A stretch of 64,000 bases of DNA from Eucommia ulmoides (Eukaryota; Streptophyta; Magnoliopsida; Garryales; Eucommiaceae). The notes under the pieces are model-generated. The model was not told the origin of the DNA, searched no databases, and was given only the letters and a program-made list of their open reading frames with translations. Where the stretch lies: NCBI GenBank assembly GCA_016647705.1, contig CM028330.1:46280397-46344396 (forward strand). The letters are read 5' to 3'. Position numbers and translations under genes: made by a program. Shown one piece after another: positions 29,701-42,200 of this stretch; position 1 is the first letter of the stretch, and each line of letters begins with the position of its first letter.

Positions 29701-32700
29701 GCATGCAGCTTAGTGTTCTACTTGCATGTCCTTGAAATTCGTGGGCACAGGACACAATTTCAAGTTTTGAGTCGACACCTTTGTTTTGAACTCTTATTTC
29801 TCAACCTTTTCCATATTCTAAGTGGTTGAACTGCCTGTTTACACTAAATCACTGTGAAAATGTCCAGTGCAAACTGGTTTGCTGTGGTTCTTATGGTAAA
29901 TGGATCCAGTTAAACAATAGTACCAGTCTTGGGAGTAGCGTCTTGTTCACTGGTCTGACAGTCAAACTTGCCTGTCTGGTTTGGTTATGATACCATTAGC
30001 TCTGAGTAAGGTACCCCTTTCTTGTGCATCTGACCTGCAATTCGCTCATGCTTGTGTTGGTTAATTGTCAGTAATCATTTCTCTTTATGAAGATTTAAGA
30101 CAAACCTGATGCATCTTTTGACATATTACCTTTTTGTATGCTAAACAGATTTTCTCTGCGAGAAGGGGCCAGTGGAAAGCTGCTACACAGTCCCAGGAAT
30201 TTTTTAGGACTCTTCAGCGATATTACAGCAATGCTTACATGGATAAAGAGAAACAAAATGCTATCAATGTGTAAGTTTTTTACCCCATACACTAGTTTCA
30301 TTTCGAATATGGTCTCTGTAAAAGTAGATCCATAGTTGTTAAAGGCGCACTGAGACGCACAAGGGGTCCCGGAGCTTAGTCTCAAGGCGCAAGGCAAGGC
30401 ACTAGCCTGAGCAAAGCCAGGCGCACGACATCATTTGTGTGTTGCACTTCCTTCTTCAATAGACAAACCCTAACCTCGTGGTATGATGGCGCTTTCATAC
30501 TTGGACCATATTGTCTGATTCCCTCAATCATCGCTTGAAAACTATCATATTTGACGGCATTGAATGAAATCTCCGCATCATACATCCATCTCGCGATAAG
30601 TGTACATGCTCGGGATCTTAACTCTTTCTTCGCCGGATCATTATCATCCAATTTCGTTTGCTTTCCCTTTCCCTTTCAGTTTTTCATAATGGTTTCTGGA
30701 TCGGGAGCGTAATACAAATCCAAGGACTCTTTTTGCTTTGGCCTTTTTGGAACAAATGCATGCGAATTTTAGGGACGTCACATCTTGAACATCATCATCA
30801 TCCTCATCCTCACTTCCGGTTTCGAAGGCATCAAAATCTGGCACTAAATTAATGTGTTCTTTCTCTTTCTTCTTCTTGGACATGTATTCTACAATTTTGT
30901 CTTTCACATGGTATGGACATTTCTTGCAAACGATATCATTTCTATATTTGCCAACAATGTGTTGTTTAGCCCGAAATTTACCGTCTTTCGTCACTTCGGT
31001 ACAAAAATTGCATGTGACTGAATTTTTGTTTTGCGGATTCGCCAACTGTGCATATTTCCATGCGGTGTCTTTTGATCCTTTACTAGCCATTTAATTTGAG
31101 TTCTAATAAACAATCCTCATAAAATTAAATTTTGTTAAATAAACAACTAAACAAATAAAACAACTAAATGACAACAGAAACAAGGAAAAGGAAATTGGAA
31201 ACTGAACATGAAACTGGAACAGAGCATAAAACTGGAAACTTAGGTGGCGTTTGGTAACCGTTTCTGTTTCTATTCCAGCAGTGGGATGGGAATGGAATAG
31301 GAATTTTGTTTTCTTTTTGGGAATAGAATCGCGTTTGGTAACGATAATTTTTTTTTTGTTTTGGGAAGGGAATTGTATTTGGTAATGATTTCATCCTAAA
31401 ATCTTTTTTTTTTTTTTTTTTCTTTTCTGTTTTGGCCTGACGGCAGTGGCGCCGTCGCCGCCCGGCCGGCGGCGCTCCGGCGATGGCCTGCCGGCAGTTC
31501 TCCGGCGTCGGAGACGGCGGTGGCGCCGGCGACGCCGGCCGGAAGACAATGGCGCTGTCGCCGGCGACTGCCGGAAGTGGCCTGAAAATTTCCGGCCGGA
31601 CGGTGACCGGCGGCGGGCAGTGGTCGGCCGGTAGGTGAATAGTACCCATGGGTTTTGGGAATGGAATGGGAATAATGAGAAACAATTTTTTTTTGTTTCT
31701 CATTTCTTAAGAAAAAAGTGGGCACAATTCTCAAATGGGAATGAAATGGAAACAGAAACAAAAATTACCAAACGCTATTCCCAAACAGAATTCCCAAAAA
31801 TCTGGGAATGGAATGGGAATTTCTGGGATGGGTTGGGTTACCAAACGGGGCCTTAACAACCGAAGAACAGAGCATGAAACTGGAAACATGAAAACCGAAG
31901 AACAGTGTAACATGAAAACTGGAACAGAACACAAAACTGGAAACTGGAAAGTGAAACTGGAAACATGAACAAAGCTGGAAACTGGAAACTGGAAACTGAA
32001 ACTGGAAACATGAAAAATGAAACAGAGCATAAATGAAACAACCAAAACAAGAAGAAAAAGGCAAAAACATGAAGAGGCTGAACAGAAACAATACACACAT
32101 GAAGAGGCTGAAGTGATGAACAGAACATGGAAAAAACAGAGCATACGTGAAAAACTGAAACAAAGCATACATGCAACAACTTAAACAAGGAAAAAAAAAA
32201 AAAAGGGCGCAAAAATAGAGCATACATGCAAGTGCGATGCTTGCTCAAGAAGAAGGAGAAGAAAATGGGAAGAAGAAGCAAAAGAAAATGGGAAGAAGAA
32301 GAAAAGGAAGGAGACAAAGAAAACAGAGCATACCTGCTGCGATGCTCTATCTGGCCTGCGATGCACTGTATGGAGGGAGAAGATTCAAAGAAGTGGAATC
32401 CGAATGGGGCCTGCTGCGATTCTCTATGGGACTTGCTGCTGCTATTCTTTATGGAGGACGCGGATGGAATGAATAAAGTCTTCTGGAAGATTGTGGGTCT
32501 TTTTTAATTAAATAGGGCACATATAATTTTTGTAATATTAACCTCTTTAGGGCACCAATCTGGCGCAATGTGCCTCAGGCTCCAGGCACGCCTTGCACCC
32601 GGCTCATTAGGCATGAGCCTTTTGTAAGGCTTGTGCCTTTTCATGGGCGAGGCGCACAGGCTGCGCCTAGCGCCTGGACGCGACTTTGACAACTATGAGT

Positions 32701-33199
32701 AGATCAAGGTAGAGTAATAAAGGGTTTGGGTTGGCAAGATCTTCTCTCTCTGCCAGATTTTTTTTTTTCTGCTGTAAATATTTTCCATGCAAGTGAGGGA
32801 TGTCAATGGTTCGGCTTCAGTCCAGTTTCATTTAATACCGAAACCAAAACCAAAACCAAAACCGTTAGACATATACCAAGTCAAAATTGCAACCAAAACT
32901 GCCGTTTTTTTTTAAAATGGTTTCAAAACTGAATCATTTAAATTTATACAAAATCAAAACCAAAATCGCGGAACTATTTGAGATTTTTCAATTTTATAGA
33001 AAATCAAAACCAAAACCGAAACTGCGGACCGTTGTTTTTTATATATAAACAAAAACATAACTAAAATATTAAACAAAAATTCCAAAAAACAAACCAAATC
33101 ACCAAACTATTAATTGTTACAATAAACGTTTCTAACCATAATTAAAATATAACGATAATTAAAATAAACGATTGTAACATAATTGTTAAAATAAATAAA

Positions 33200-33245
<46 letters not shown>

Positions 33246-36200
33246 GGGTTAAACTATAAATATATAAAAAAGTGAGGTATATATATCATAAAAATATATC
33301 TAAAATATCGGTTTCGCGGTTTGGTTTCACAGTTACTATTCCAAAACCAAAACCGCAACGCCAAACCATTTTGTCGGTTTCAAAATAGGGTCATTCAGTT
33401 CGGTTTCTCTCAGTTACCCGTTGGCTCAGTTTTTTTTTTTCCCATCCCTACGGTGACTTGAGTATATGCTTAATCTATTAATTTAAGGAATGCATTTGCT
33501 CCAGCCATGAGGCACCTTGTTCACCAAAAGTTTGCTAGTAATGCACTAAATTTTATTAAATGTTGGTTTGTCTATATTTGAGCAGATTCTTGGGGCACTT
33601 TCAACCTCAACCCGGTAAACCTGATGTCTGGGAACTGGATTCTGACCAGCGATACAATCCATATAGCAATGGGAAATCAAACATTGATGAAAATGGAAGG
33701 TATGGAGCTTCTAATCATATGCTTTGGTGTTACAATCTATATGATTTCATTATATATACTGAATGTTGTATCACTCTGATTTTCCCATGCCTTATTCAAC
33801 TTTATTCTTTTGGGCGGTGGGTGATGGGAAAGTTTCATTCGCCAAGAATATGGATCTTGCTTTCTTGGCTTTCAAGTTTTAAATGCTTAAGGATACTACT
33901 ATGTTACACCATGGAAAAGATGTTAATGTCTACCCAATATGATACTGTAAGATCAGAAACGGTTTGCTCTTTCACAATATATATCACGAGGGTTTCTTTG
34001 TGTGATGAGCTGTTGTGGCATCAAGTGTTATAGAGCATATTTTGTTTCATTTTTTCATCTTTGTGGGTTGAATATTGTGATACTGCACGTTTGGGCTTAC
34101 TGAGTTCTCTATATTTAGGTCACTTTTCAAGAGATCCTTATCTGATGGAAACATACTTCGTGAAAACAATTCAACTGTGAACTCTAACATTGAAAGGGAT
34201 TTTCCCAATGGTTCACAAGGAATCAAAATGCTTTCTGAGTCAACACCGGAAATAACATCATGTGAAAGTGATATAAGCTTTTCCAGGTTTGCTTCCCTTC
34301 TTTTCCTACTAATACATGTACTAAGGTACTTGCCCTAATTTAATGTTTGTCTCCTTTTCTCTTGAATACCATATTGATAATTGTATTGGAATCTTTTGGT
34401 ACGTTATTGTACGTGCTGTAGAGTGAGTTCATATCTTGCTTTGAGTTTCACCCATCTGATTTTTTTGTTCATATCTTGCTTTGAGTTTCACCCATCTGAT
34501 TTTTTTTCCCCTTTCCCTAATTAAGAGTAAATGAATAAATATGACACAAAGAATGGCATGCCATATACAGGCAATGTTCCCCAGCAGGTGATTTTCTTTT
34601 TCACAGACGTGATTTGTGAATCTATTCTCTCTCATTCTTTCCAAATATGCCCTGAATGGTGTTTTGAAACTCAAGTATGTCAGAGCCACAATCTATCAGT
34701 AGGTTCAGGTTTTCCTGTTGTTATGTGTCTTTTTACCTGGACGTGAATCCAATGATTTATGATTTTAAAATTTTCTGCTATGAATGAGTTTCTAAGACAA
34801 ACATTTCCCCAATTGGGCTTTGTAAGTATCAATTAACTTCTCAATACCACAAAGCAATGCCGTTCCTAATCGTTTTCCCACCTCAGCTCTCTACTTCTGT
34901 CGCAGTATAAGTTATTTGATGCTCCTGATTCAATAATTTCAATATTCATGTAGGTTTGAGAATGATCTGATATGAATTGTGTACAAGACGTTAAGTTTGG
35001 GGACCCAAACCTCAAATTGCTTGTGAAAATTCCTAGTTGTTTCTATTCACTGTCTTTATTGCTTCCTATAATCTTGACCTCTCACGACTATATTTGGTTT
35101 CTCTTCCTACCACTATTGGTTTTCTACGGTCTAAAATCCTATAATGTGCTTACCAAGGGAAAAAAAAAAAGAAGAGGAAATCCTTCCGTGTTAATTGTGT
35201 AGTTTAGGGATTACATGCACAAGGTTGGTTTGCTGATTGGAAATTTACTCTTGGTTGGTTCTTTTTTATTTTATTTTAATTTTTGTTGTTTTTCCTGTTG
35301 TTAATATTGTTGGAATAGGCATATGTTTAATTACTATTTAAGTCATTATATTTTTGGTATAGTTATTGTAGGGTTTTAATGACTAGGAGAATAGTTCCCA
35401 TTCATATATATGAAAAATACTTTTCTTCTTCTCTATATCCTTGAGCTATTTCTTTCTCTCAAACCCTACCTACTGATCAGCCTCTCAGCCACACCAACAG
35501 CCCATCGCTGCGCCACCAGCACCGCTAGACACTGCAGCGCACCGCACCGTCTAGTGCCCCTGTGTGCGCTGCCAGCCCCACCGTCGTCCGTCTGCGCCAC
35601 CAGCTGGGGATTGTAGCCCTACCATTGTCCGTCTGCGCCGCCAGCCGAGAGCTGTAGCCCCGCTGTCGCGCGCTGCTGTTGTTAGCATCAGTCCTTTCCA
35701 CCACTGCCTGTCGCGGCTATTCCGTATACTGCGACCCTTACCAGTTGCTACCCGTTTCAGCTCTATCATCCCGTGGCTGCTGCCCGTTGCCGTTCTTTAG
35801 TGTTCGTTGGTGTTCCAGATGTACTAGACACACGGTAGCCCCTTTTATTTCTCGTATGGTTAGGTAACCGCTTATCGGGTTACCTTTGTTATATTGTCCC
35901 TTCTTTTTCCAGAACAAAGTTTGTCTTCTCTTGCTTCCATCAGATTTTTTGTTGTCAAATCTTGTATAATTTGTGCACATGGCTTTCGGAAAAGGAGATG
36001 TTCAATTAGAGACCGTTCTTGCCCAGCCTTTGACCAATTGCCCGATTCGACTCGTGATACTAATGCCCTGGTCTAGAGTGTAGCAACTGTGTTACTCAAC
36101 GGGATGAATTTCCATGCGTGGTTTCGTGTCCTACGTCTCTACTTTGGTGCAAAACGCAAGACCTAATAGTTCATAGGCCTTGTGTCAAGACCCGACATCA

Positions 36201-39200
36201 CCGATTCCAAGTTCACCTAGTGGGATGAGGACAACTGTACCATTCTAGGGTTGATATTCAATTCAATGGAGGAATAGATCTACAATATGTTCATGTGCCA
36301 TGAGACAGTAAAAGGTTTTTGGTCTACTCTAATGCCCACGCTTGCAATGAATCAAGGATCTTAAAGCTCTATCGTGAGATCCCTCATGCTTCCCAGGCAT
36401 CCCTCGGGCTGTCAATTGTTGACTACTTTTGGTACCTTCAGACTTGATGGTAAGAACTAGCACATTATGAGCCTTTGACTGAATTCTTCAAGAATGCTAT
36501 TGAAATTGTGTTCAAGCACCAGGATCGCCGTCATGTATATCATTTCTTGATAGGTTTAAATCCTAAGTATGAGAATCTTCGCACTCAGATTTTAAACATA
36601 TCTTTGATGCGAGATTTATATGGCGCATTTGCTACTGTCGATGGAGATTCAAGATAATGATTTCTCCTTCTGCCTTAAGTCACTCCTTCAGTCTCTGAGT
36701 CGATGGTCTTTGCGGGACCCTCCTGCCCTCGCTCAACAAGATCATGTCTAGTCTGTCAACACTGCCACAGGCATGGTCACTACATTGATCACTGCTATGA
36801 CCTTCATTTTGAGTTGAAACCTCGAAACCAATGAGGTAGGAAAGGGAAAGAAACTCCATGTATTGGCGTCGTAGTTGATATCATACTCGGTCTGCTATAT
36901 CCACCCTCAACTCAACCAGACTTTAACCAAGTTTAGGCTTGGATTGCCAACTTCAAGCCCAGTTTCACAATTTGGTCCGTCTTTTGGCCCTACAGCGAAC
37001 TTGCATCGGGCACTCCTACTACACTTCATGGTAAGTCTAGCCACCCTACTTGGATTTTGATTCTGGGACTAATAATTACATGACTAGTGAGCTCCTACCT
37101 TTACCTCCCTTGTTTTATCTATCGATCAATTTGTTTGTATTGCTGATCGGAACTCTATTCTCATTTGTTGCTGAGTAGATACATGTTTGTCTCCAGATAT
37201 CATCCTTCACTCCATTTATTAAGTTCCTAAATTTGCATATAATCTTCTATCTGTTAGTCGCCTTGCCATAATTGTGCCGCTGTTTTCTTACACGACCGTT
37301 GCTTCTTGCAGGTCCTAATTTCGAAGAAGAGTTTTGGCAGGGGATATTTACACGATGGACTCTACTACTTCGGGAACCCTTCATCTCCTGAGGTACCTTC
37401 TTCTAGTATGGAAGCATTTGTCTTACTTGTTTTTTACCATTCTATCTGTTCGTTTAAAATTTTGGATTTGTGGCAATGCCTGTCTGGGACATGCAATTTT
37501 CAATATTTATGTTTGTTATTTCCTTCTAAGGGTGAGTCTTGGGTACAATGGTACAGTTACTCCATTATGACTTGGAGGTCCCGAGTTCAAATCTTCAAAA
37601 TAGCCTCTCTGTAAACAATGGCAAGGTTGCGTACATCTGACTCTCCCCAAACCCCGCAATGGCAGGAGCATTCGTGCACTGTGCTGCCCTTTTATGTTTG
37701 TTATTCCCTTCATTAATAAAGCTTGCAAGGGCTTAAATTTCATTGTGTGGTTTGTGAATTCTCTAAACGCACTCGCACTTCCTACATTCCTCTCATGCAC
37801 CGTGCACCCAATTCCTTTGATCTCATTCACTCTAACATATGGGGCTCCTTTCCTGTTACGGTTATTTCTAAACATTGCTATTATGTCACATTTATAGATG
37901 ATTATAGTCAGCGTACTTGGGTTTATCTAATTAAAAAAAACAAAAGTTTTCACTCACGTCACTCACTTTCTCCAAATGATCAAAACCCAAAATGAAATTG
38001 TCGTGTGCAATATCAGGTCAGATAATGGAAGGGAATACCTATCCGACAACTTTCAAGTTGAACTTAATAAGTAAGATATCCTTCAACAACTTACTTGACC
38101 TTACACCCCTTAACAGAATGGTGTGACAGAACGTAAGAACCGTCACATCATGTCTGTGGTTTGATGTCTATTACGGGGTATGAAAGTTCCCAAGTCTTTT
38201 TGGTATATGGTTGTTTTTACGGCCGCCTAGCTCATTAATCGCACCCCTAGTCATGTCCTCATAGGCAAAGTCCCTCTTCATATACTTTAGTCAGCTAGCA
38301 CCCTTTTTTCCAATTTTATTCGCGTTTTTGGGTGCACATGTTTTGTCCGGAATCGAAGTCCTACTCAAACCAAGTTAGATTGTAAAGATGTCTGGTGTAT
38401 CTTTTTAGGATATTCCTCCATGTTGAAAGGATATTGGTGTTATGATCCTGTCACTTGTCATACTTATCACTCTCTAAATGTTACGTTCCTCAAATCAGTT
38501 TCCTTCTTTTTAGGCACTCTCTTTGTCCCACCTATTGAGACGAACTCTACAAAGGATAATATCTTGATTTGCGCCTATTCCTATCCTTGATCTCTCTCTA
38601 CCGCCCACACCACACTTACCACCTGACCCTTCACTTGCACCATTACAGGTTTACTCACATTGTCCACGTATTCTCAATCCTTTGCCTATATCTTCTCCGG
38701 ATTCAATTATGTCTCCATTTATTTCTGACCCTATTTCCCCTTGTTACCTTACTCGGGAACATCGTCCACCCTCCCGTTACCTTCTTTCTTGCAATATTAA
38801 TCATCTGATTTCCAAGTACATGTCTTTTTAGTGGCGACCTGACTGAGACTATCTATATGGAGCCTCTACTAAGATTTCGGACTCAGGGGAAGTGTTCAGT
38901 AAAGTCTGTCGTCTTCGAAAATCCCTCTATGGACTTAAGCAGTCCCCTCGTGTATAATTCAGCCGATTTAGTGAGATCATCCTTATTACGAGTTTTATCT
39001 AATATCACTCAGATCATATTTGCTTCATCCGTTGACAACACTGGGACAGTGCATTATTATCTCTATTTATATGGATGATATTGTCATCACATGAGATGAT
39101 GCACCTACCATTAAGCAGGTAAAAAAGGATCTTGAACAGTTTTTTGACATTAAGGATTTGGGTCTTCTTCAATACGTTGCTAGGTCTAGACAGAGTATCT

Positions 39201-42200
39201 TCCTATCCGAGCGAAAATATACCCTTGTGACCTTCTTTGGGATACTGGCATGCTTGGATGTGGACTCGAATCTACTCCCTCCAATTGATCCAAACTTTAA
39301 GTTGATAGCAGATTCAGGAAAATACCAGAGCTGTCAGTATATTAGCAGCTTGTGGGTTGTCTCATCTAATTGACAAATACAAGATTGGACCTTATGTATG
39401 CTGTTAGTATTGTGTATCAGTTTATGCACTCACCCTACACACCACACCTGGATGCAATCTACCATATCCTTCGGTACCTTAGGACCTGCCTCGGTCTTGG
39501 TCTTTTTTATGTGATAGGGGTACAAGAGGTTCTTTCTTGTTTCACATATACCGACTATGCAAGGTCAGAGGATGATAGGCGTTCGACTTTTAGTCTGTGT
39601 ACCTTTCATGGAAGGCACCTAATCTCGTGGAAGAGTAAAAACAATCTATTGTCTCTCAATCTTCTGTTAAAGCTAAGTATCGCGCCATGGCTCAGGGAGC
39701 GTATGAACTTCTTTGTTTTCGTTCTCTTTTGACTGAGTTGAGACTTCCTATGAGAAATTCATCTACGTTGTTTTGCGATAACAAGTTCGCCATAATACTA
39801 TCATCTGATTCAGTACTTCATGAAAGAACGAAACATATCGAGGTGGATATCCACTTCATTCGTGAGAAAGTCCGATCGGGAATTATTACACCTACCTTCA
39901 TTCCATTTTTCAAATAGGTGGCTGGTACGTTCACCAAGTCTACAAGACCATCTCTTCTTCAGTTAACTATTGGCATGGTAGAACTTGTCAACATCTTCGT
40001 CTCAGCTCGAGAGGGAGCATTGGAATAGGCATTTTTTAGTTACTATTTAAATCATTGTATTCTTCTTCAGTTAACTATTGGCAAGGTAGAGCTTGTCAAC
40101 ATCTTCGTCTCAGCTCGAGGGAGAGCATTGGAATAGGCATTTTTTAGTTACTATTTAAATCATTGTATTTTTGGTGTTGCTATTTTAGGGCTTTAATGAC
40201 CCATTTATTTATGGTAATATCCTTTGTAATTTAGCCGACTACTGTGGCGATATAATTAGGAGAATATTGTTCATTCGTATATATGAAAAATACTTTTCTT
40301 CTTTCCTATATCCGTTCAATATTAACTGTTTTTATTATTCCTTGTCAATTTTCTGTGGTGTAGGTATACTCCTTCGATGCCTCGTGGGGAGCTTTTTGTG
40401 GACATGCAACAAGACAGATACATAGAAAATGAGAATGGGGATGGATTTGATTGCTCAAATTTTGTTGATCTAGACTGGCTTTCATCCTCCGGAAATTCGT
40501 GTGAAGAAGAGTTGTTTGAAAGGTAAATGCAATGCATTTGATGTTATAATCTGGTTAGCAAACTTGATGGAAGTGGTACTACTAAAGCTATCTGACAGTG
40601 GATAAGTGGGGACTAAGGGTCCTCAAATCGAAAAGAACAGTTATTGTTGTTGTCTGACTCCAATGCTAAAACAATAATCTTTTACCATACATTCCCAGTC
40701 TACAATTATATCGGATACTTTGCTTTATGTTGCTAGCATAATTAATATCCACAATAACTCTTGTTCACAATGTCTCCAGTCTTCTTTTTTCTTGATATAT
40801 AGGAAAGTTTCCGGTCTTCATCGTCCACCACCCTACTCCAAGGCATGGGCTATCACTGGGATATTCGTGGTTGCTTTTTGTAGGGGTGGGGGCACACCCC
40901 TCTGGTCCACCACCTCCCTCCTCCTCTTCTTCTTCTTCTTCTTCTTCTTCTCTCTCTCTTCTATATATATATATTTAGAACTTCATTTGGTTTACGTTCG
41001 AATATTTATTATTTAAAAAAATTATATGTTTTTCAAGTGGAGACTTTGTTGTATAAATGCATTCCATTCCTATTTATTCCACTAATCAAATATTGGAATA
41101 GGAATGGTTATTCCAGTACCACATTAATCCCTTTTGTCACCAAACGTAGGAATGGTAATGACCATTTCATTCCATTACCATTATAATTCCAATCATATTA
41201 TTATTCCATTCCATTCCGTTTCATTCCAACGTACTAAACGTAGCGTAAATGGATTGGATTTATTGAAGAGACAATGAGTTTTGTCTTGATTAGAAAAAAG
41301 ATCAAACTCTCAGCGGTATTTAAATTGCCAGAATGCCCTCCAAACAGTAGTTCATGCAGGAGAAGGGGATTATGCAGAATAAAATGAAAATTAGGGGGTC
41401 CAAATTAGAGAATACTTGGGCTGGGTCATTTTGACTTATTTAAGGGCTACAATTTGAGGCATAAATAAAAAAGAAATGTAGACATCAGAAAATAGATAGA
41501 ACAGTGTAAGTTGAACTTGAACCCTAATTGGGATTTGAGAGCCTCAAAATTTGGGGGCAAAAAATGACCACATTGGACCGGGGCAGGCCTTGGGAACACA
41601 GGCGAGATCATGGTAAATCTGTCGTCGTTAGCATTATGTGGCACTAGGGAGATCATTTGCAGAATCGGGTCTGGCTCAAAGATATTGTGGTTATGCCTTT
41701 CTCTTTACCCTGCTTAATTCAAGGATAATGAAACCATATTGACGGCTTATATGGGTTCTTTTGCCAGTTAATTAGTTAAGAAAATATTTCAGTGACCTTA
41801 CTGCCATTGGGTACCCAAAGTTTTTTAGCGGCTGTCTTTGTCGGTCTTGCCTAGACAAGTATGTTCCCTTCTGTCCTCCTGCTCCCCCCCCCCCAACCAA
41901 CGAAAAAAAAGAAAAGAAAGGAAGTAAATAAATAACAGCATTTGGTGCTTAATATATAGTGTGCTTCTCTTTTGGATATTTGTTATAAAAATATGAACTG
42001 TTTTTTTTTTTTTTTTTTTTTGGTGTTATCTTGAGAAACCTACTTCAATAATTTTTTCTAATGTTGTAGATCAATTTTCACACACTCCCCAGTTGCTGGG
42101 TTTTCATCGGATAATGTTGACAATATAATGGTAGGCGAAACTACCCCTTCCACCAGTGAATGTGGCTCCAGCATGAAGGTCAGTGCAAATCTTTATCATC

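Larger units (their letters stand above)
30331..32697 (-). mobile_element. hAT transposon, 2.4 kb, partial transposase, in SAC intron 11
   Basis: Termini are CATAGTTGTTAAAGGCGC and, inverted, CATAGTTGTCAAAGTCGC. They are flanked by a perfect 8-bp duplication AGTAGATC at 30323-30330 and 32698-32705, the size expected for hAT. The minus strand carries only the N-terminal part of a hAT transposase; the catalytic core and dimerisation domain are missing, so it is non-autonomous. A minisatellite of ACTGGAA-type units and a Tourist-like element interrupt it. Confidence 0.92.
35308..40317 (+). mobile_element. Decayed Ty1/copia element, sense orientation, in SAC intron 13
   Basis: LTR-like ends begin TTGGAATAGGCAT at 35310 and 40128 and share a run to CTATATCC (35440, 40313). 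AATAT on each side (35303-35307, 40318-40322) is a candidate target duplication. Inside, in order: gag remnant (36475), pre-integrase and integrase (37300-38180), RT (38850-39160) and RNase H (39540-39930), all full of stops and frameshifts. The left LTR lacks about 60 bp found in the right one. An Au-like SINE is inserted at 37527. Confidence 0.82.

Noticed and set aside
31396..31761. Open frames across the GC-rich core of the Tourist-like element
   Set aside because: Produced by lack of stop codons in GC-rich DNA; Arg/Gly/Pro/Ala-rich low complexity without a start context or domain.
37527..37693. tRNA-like A and B boxes
   Set aside because: They form the head of a SINE with its own target duplication; no full cloverleaf or anticodon arm was recognisable.
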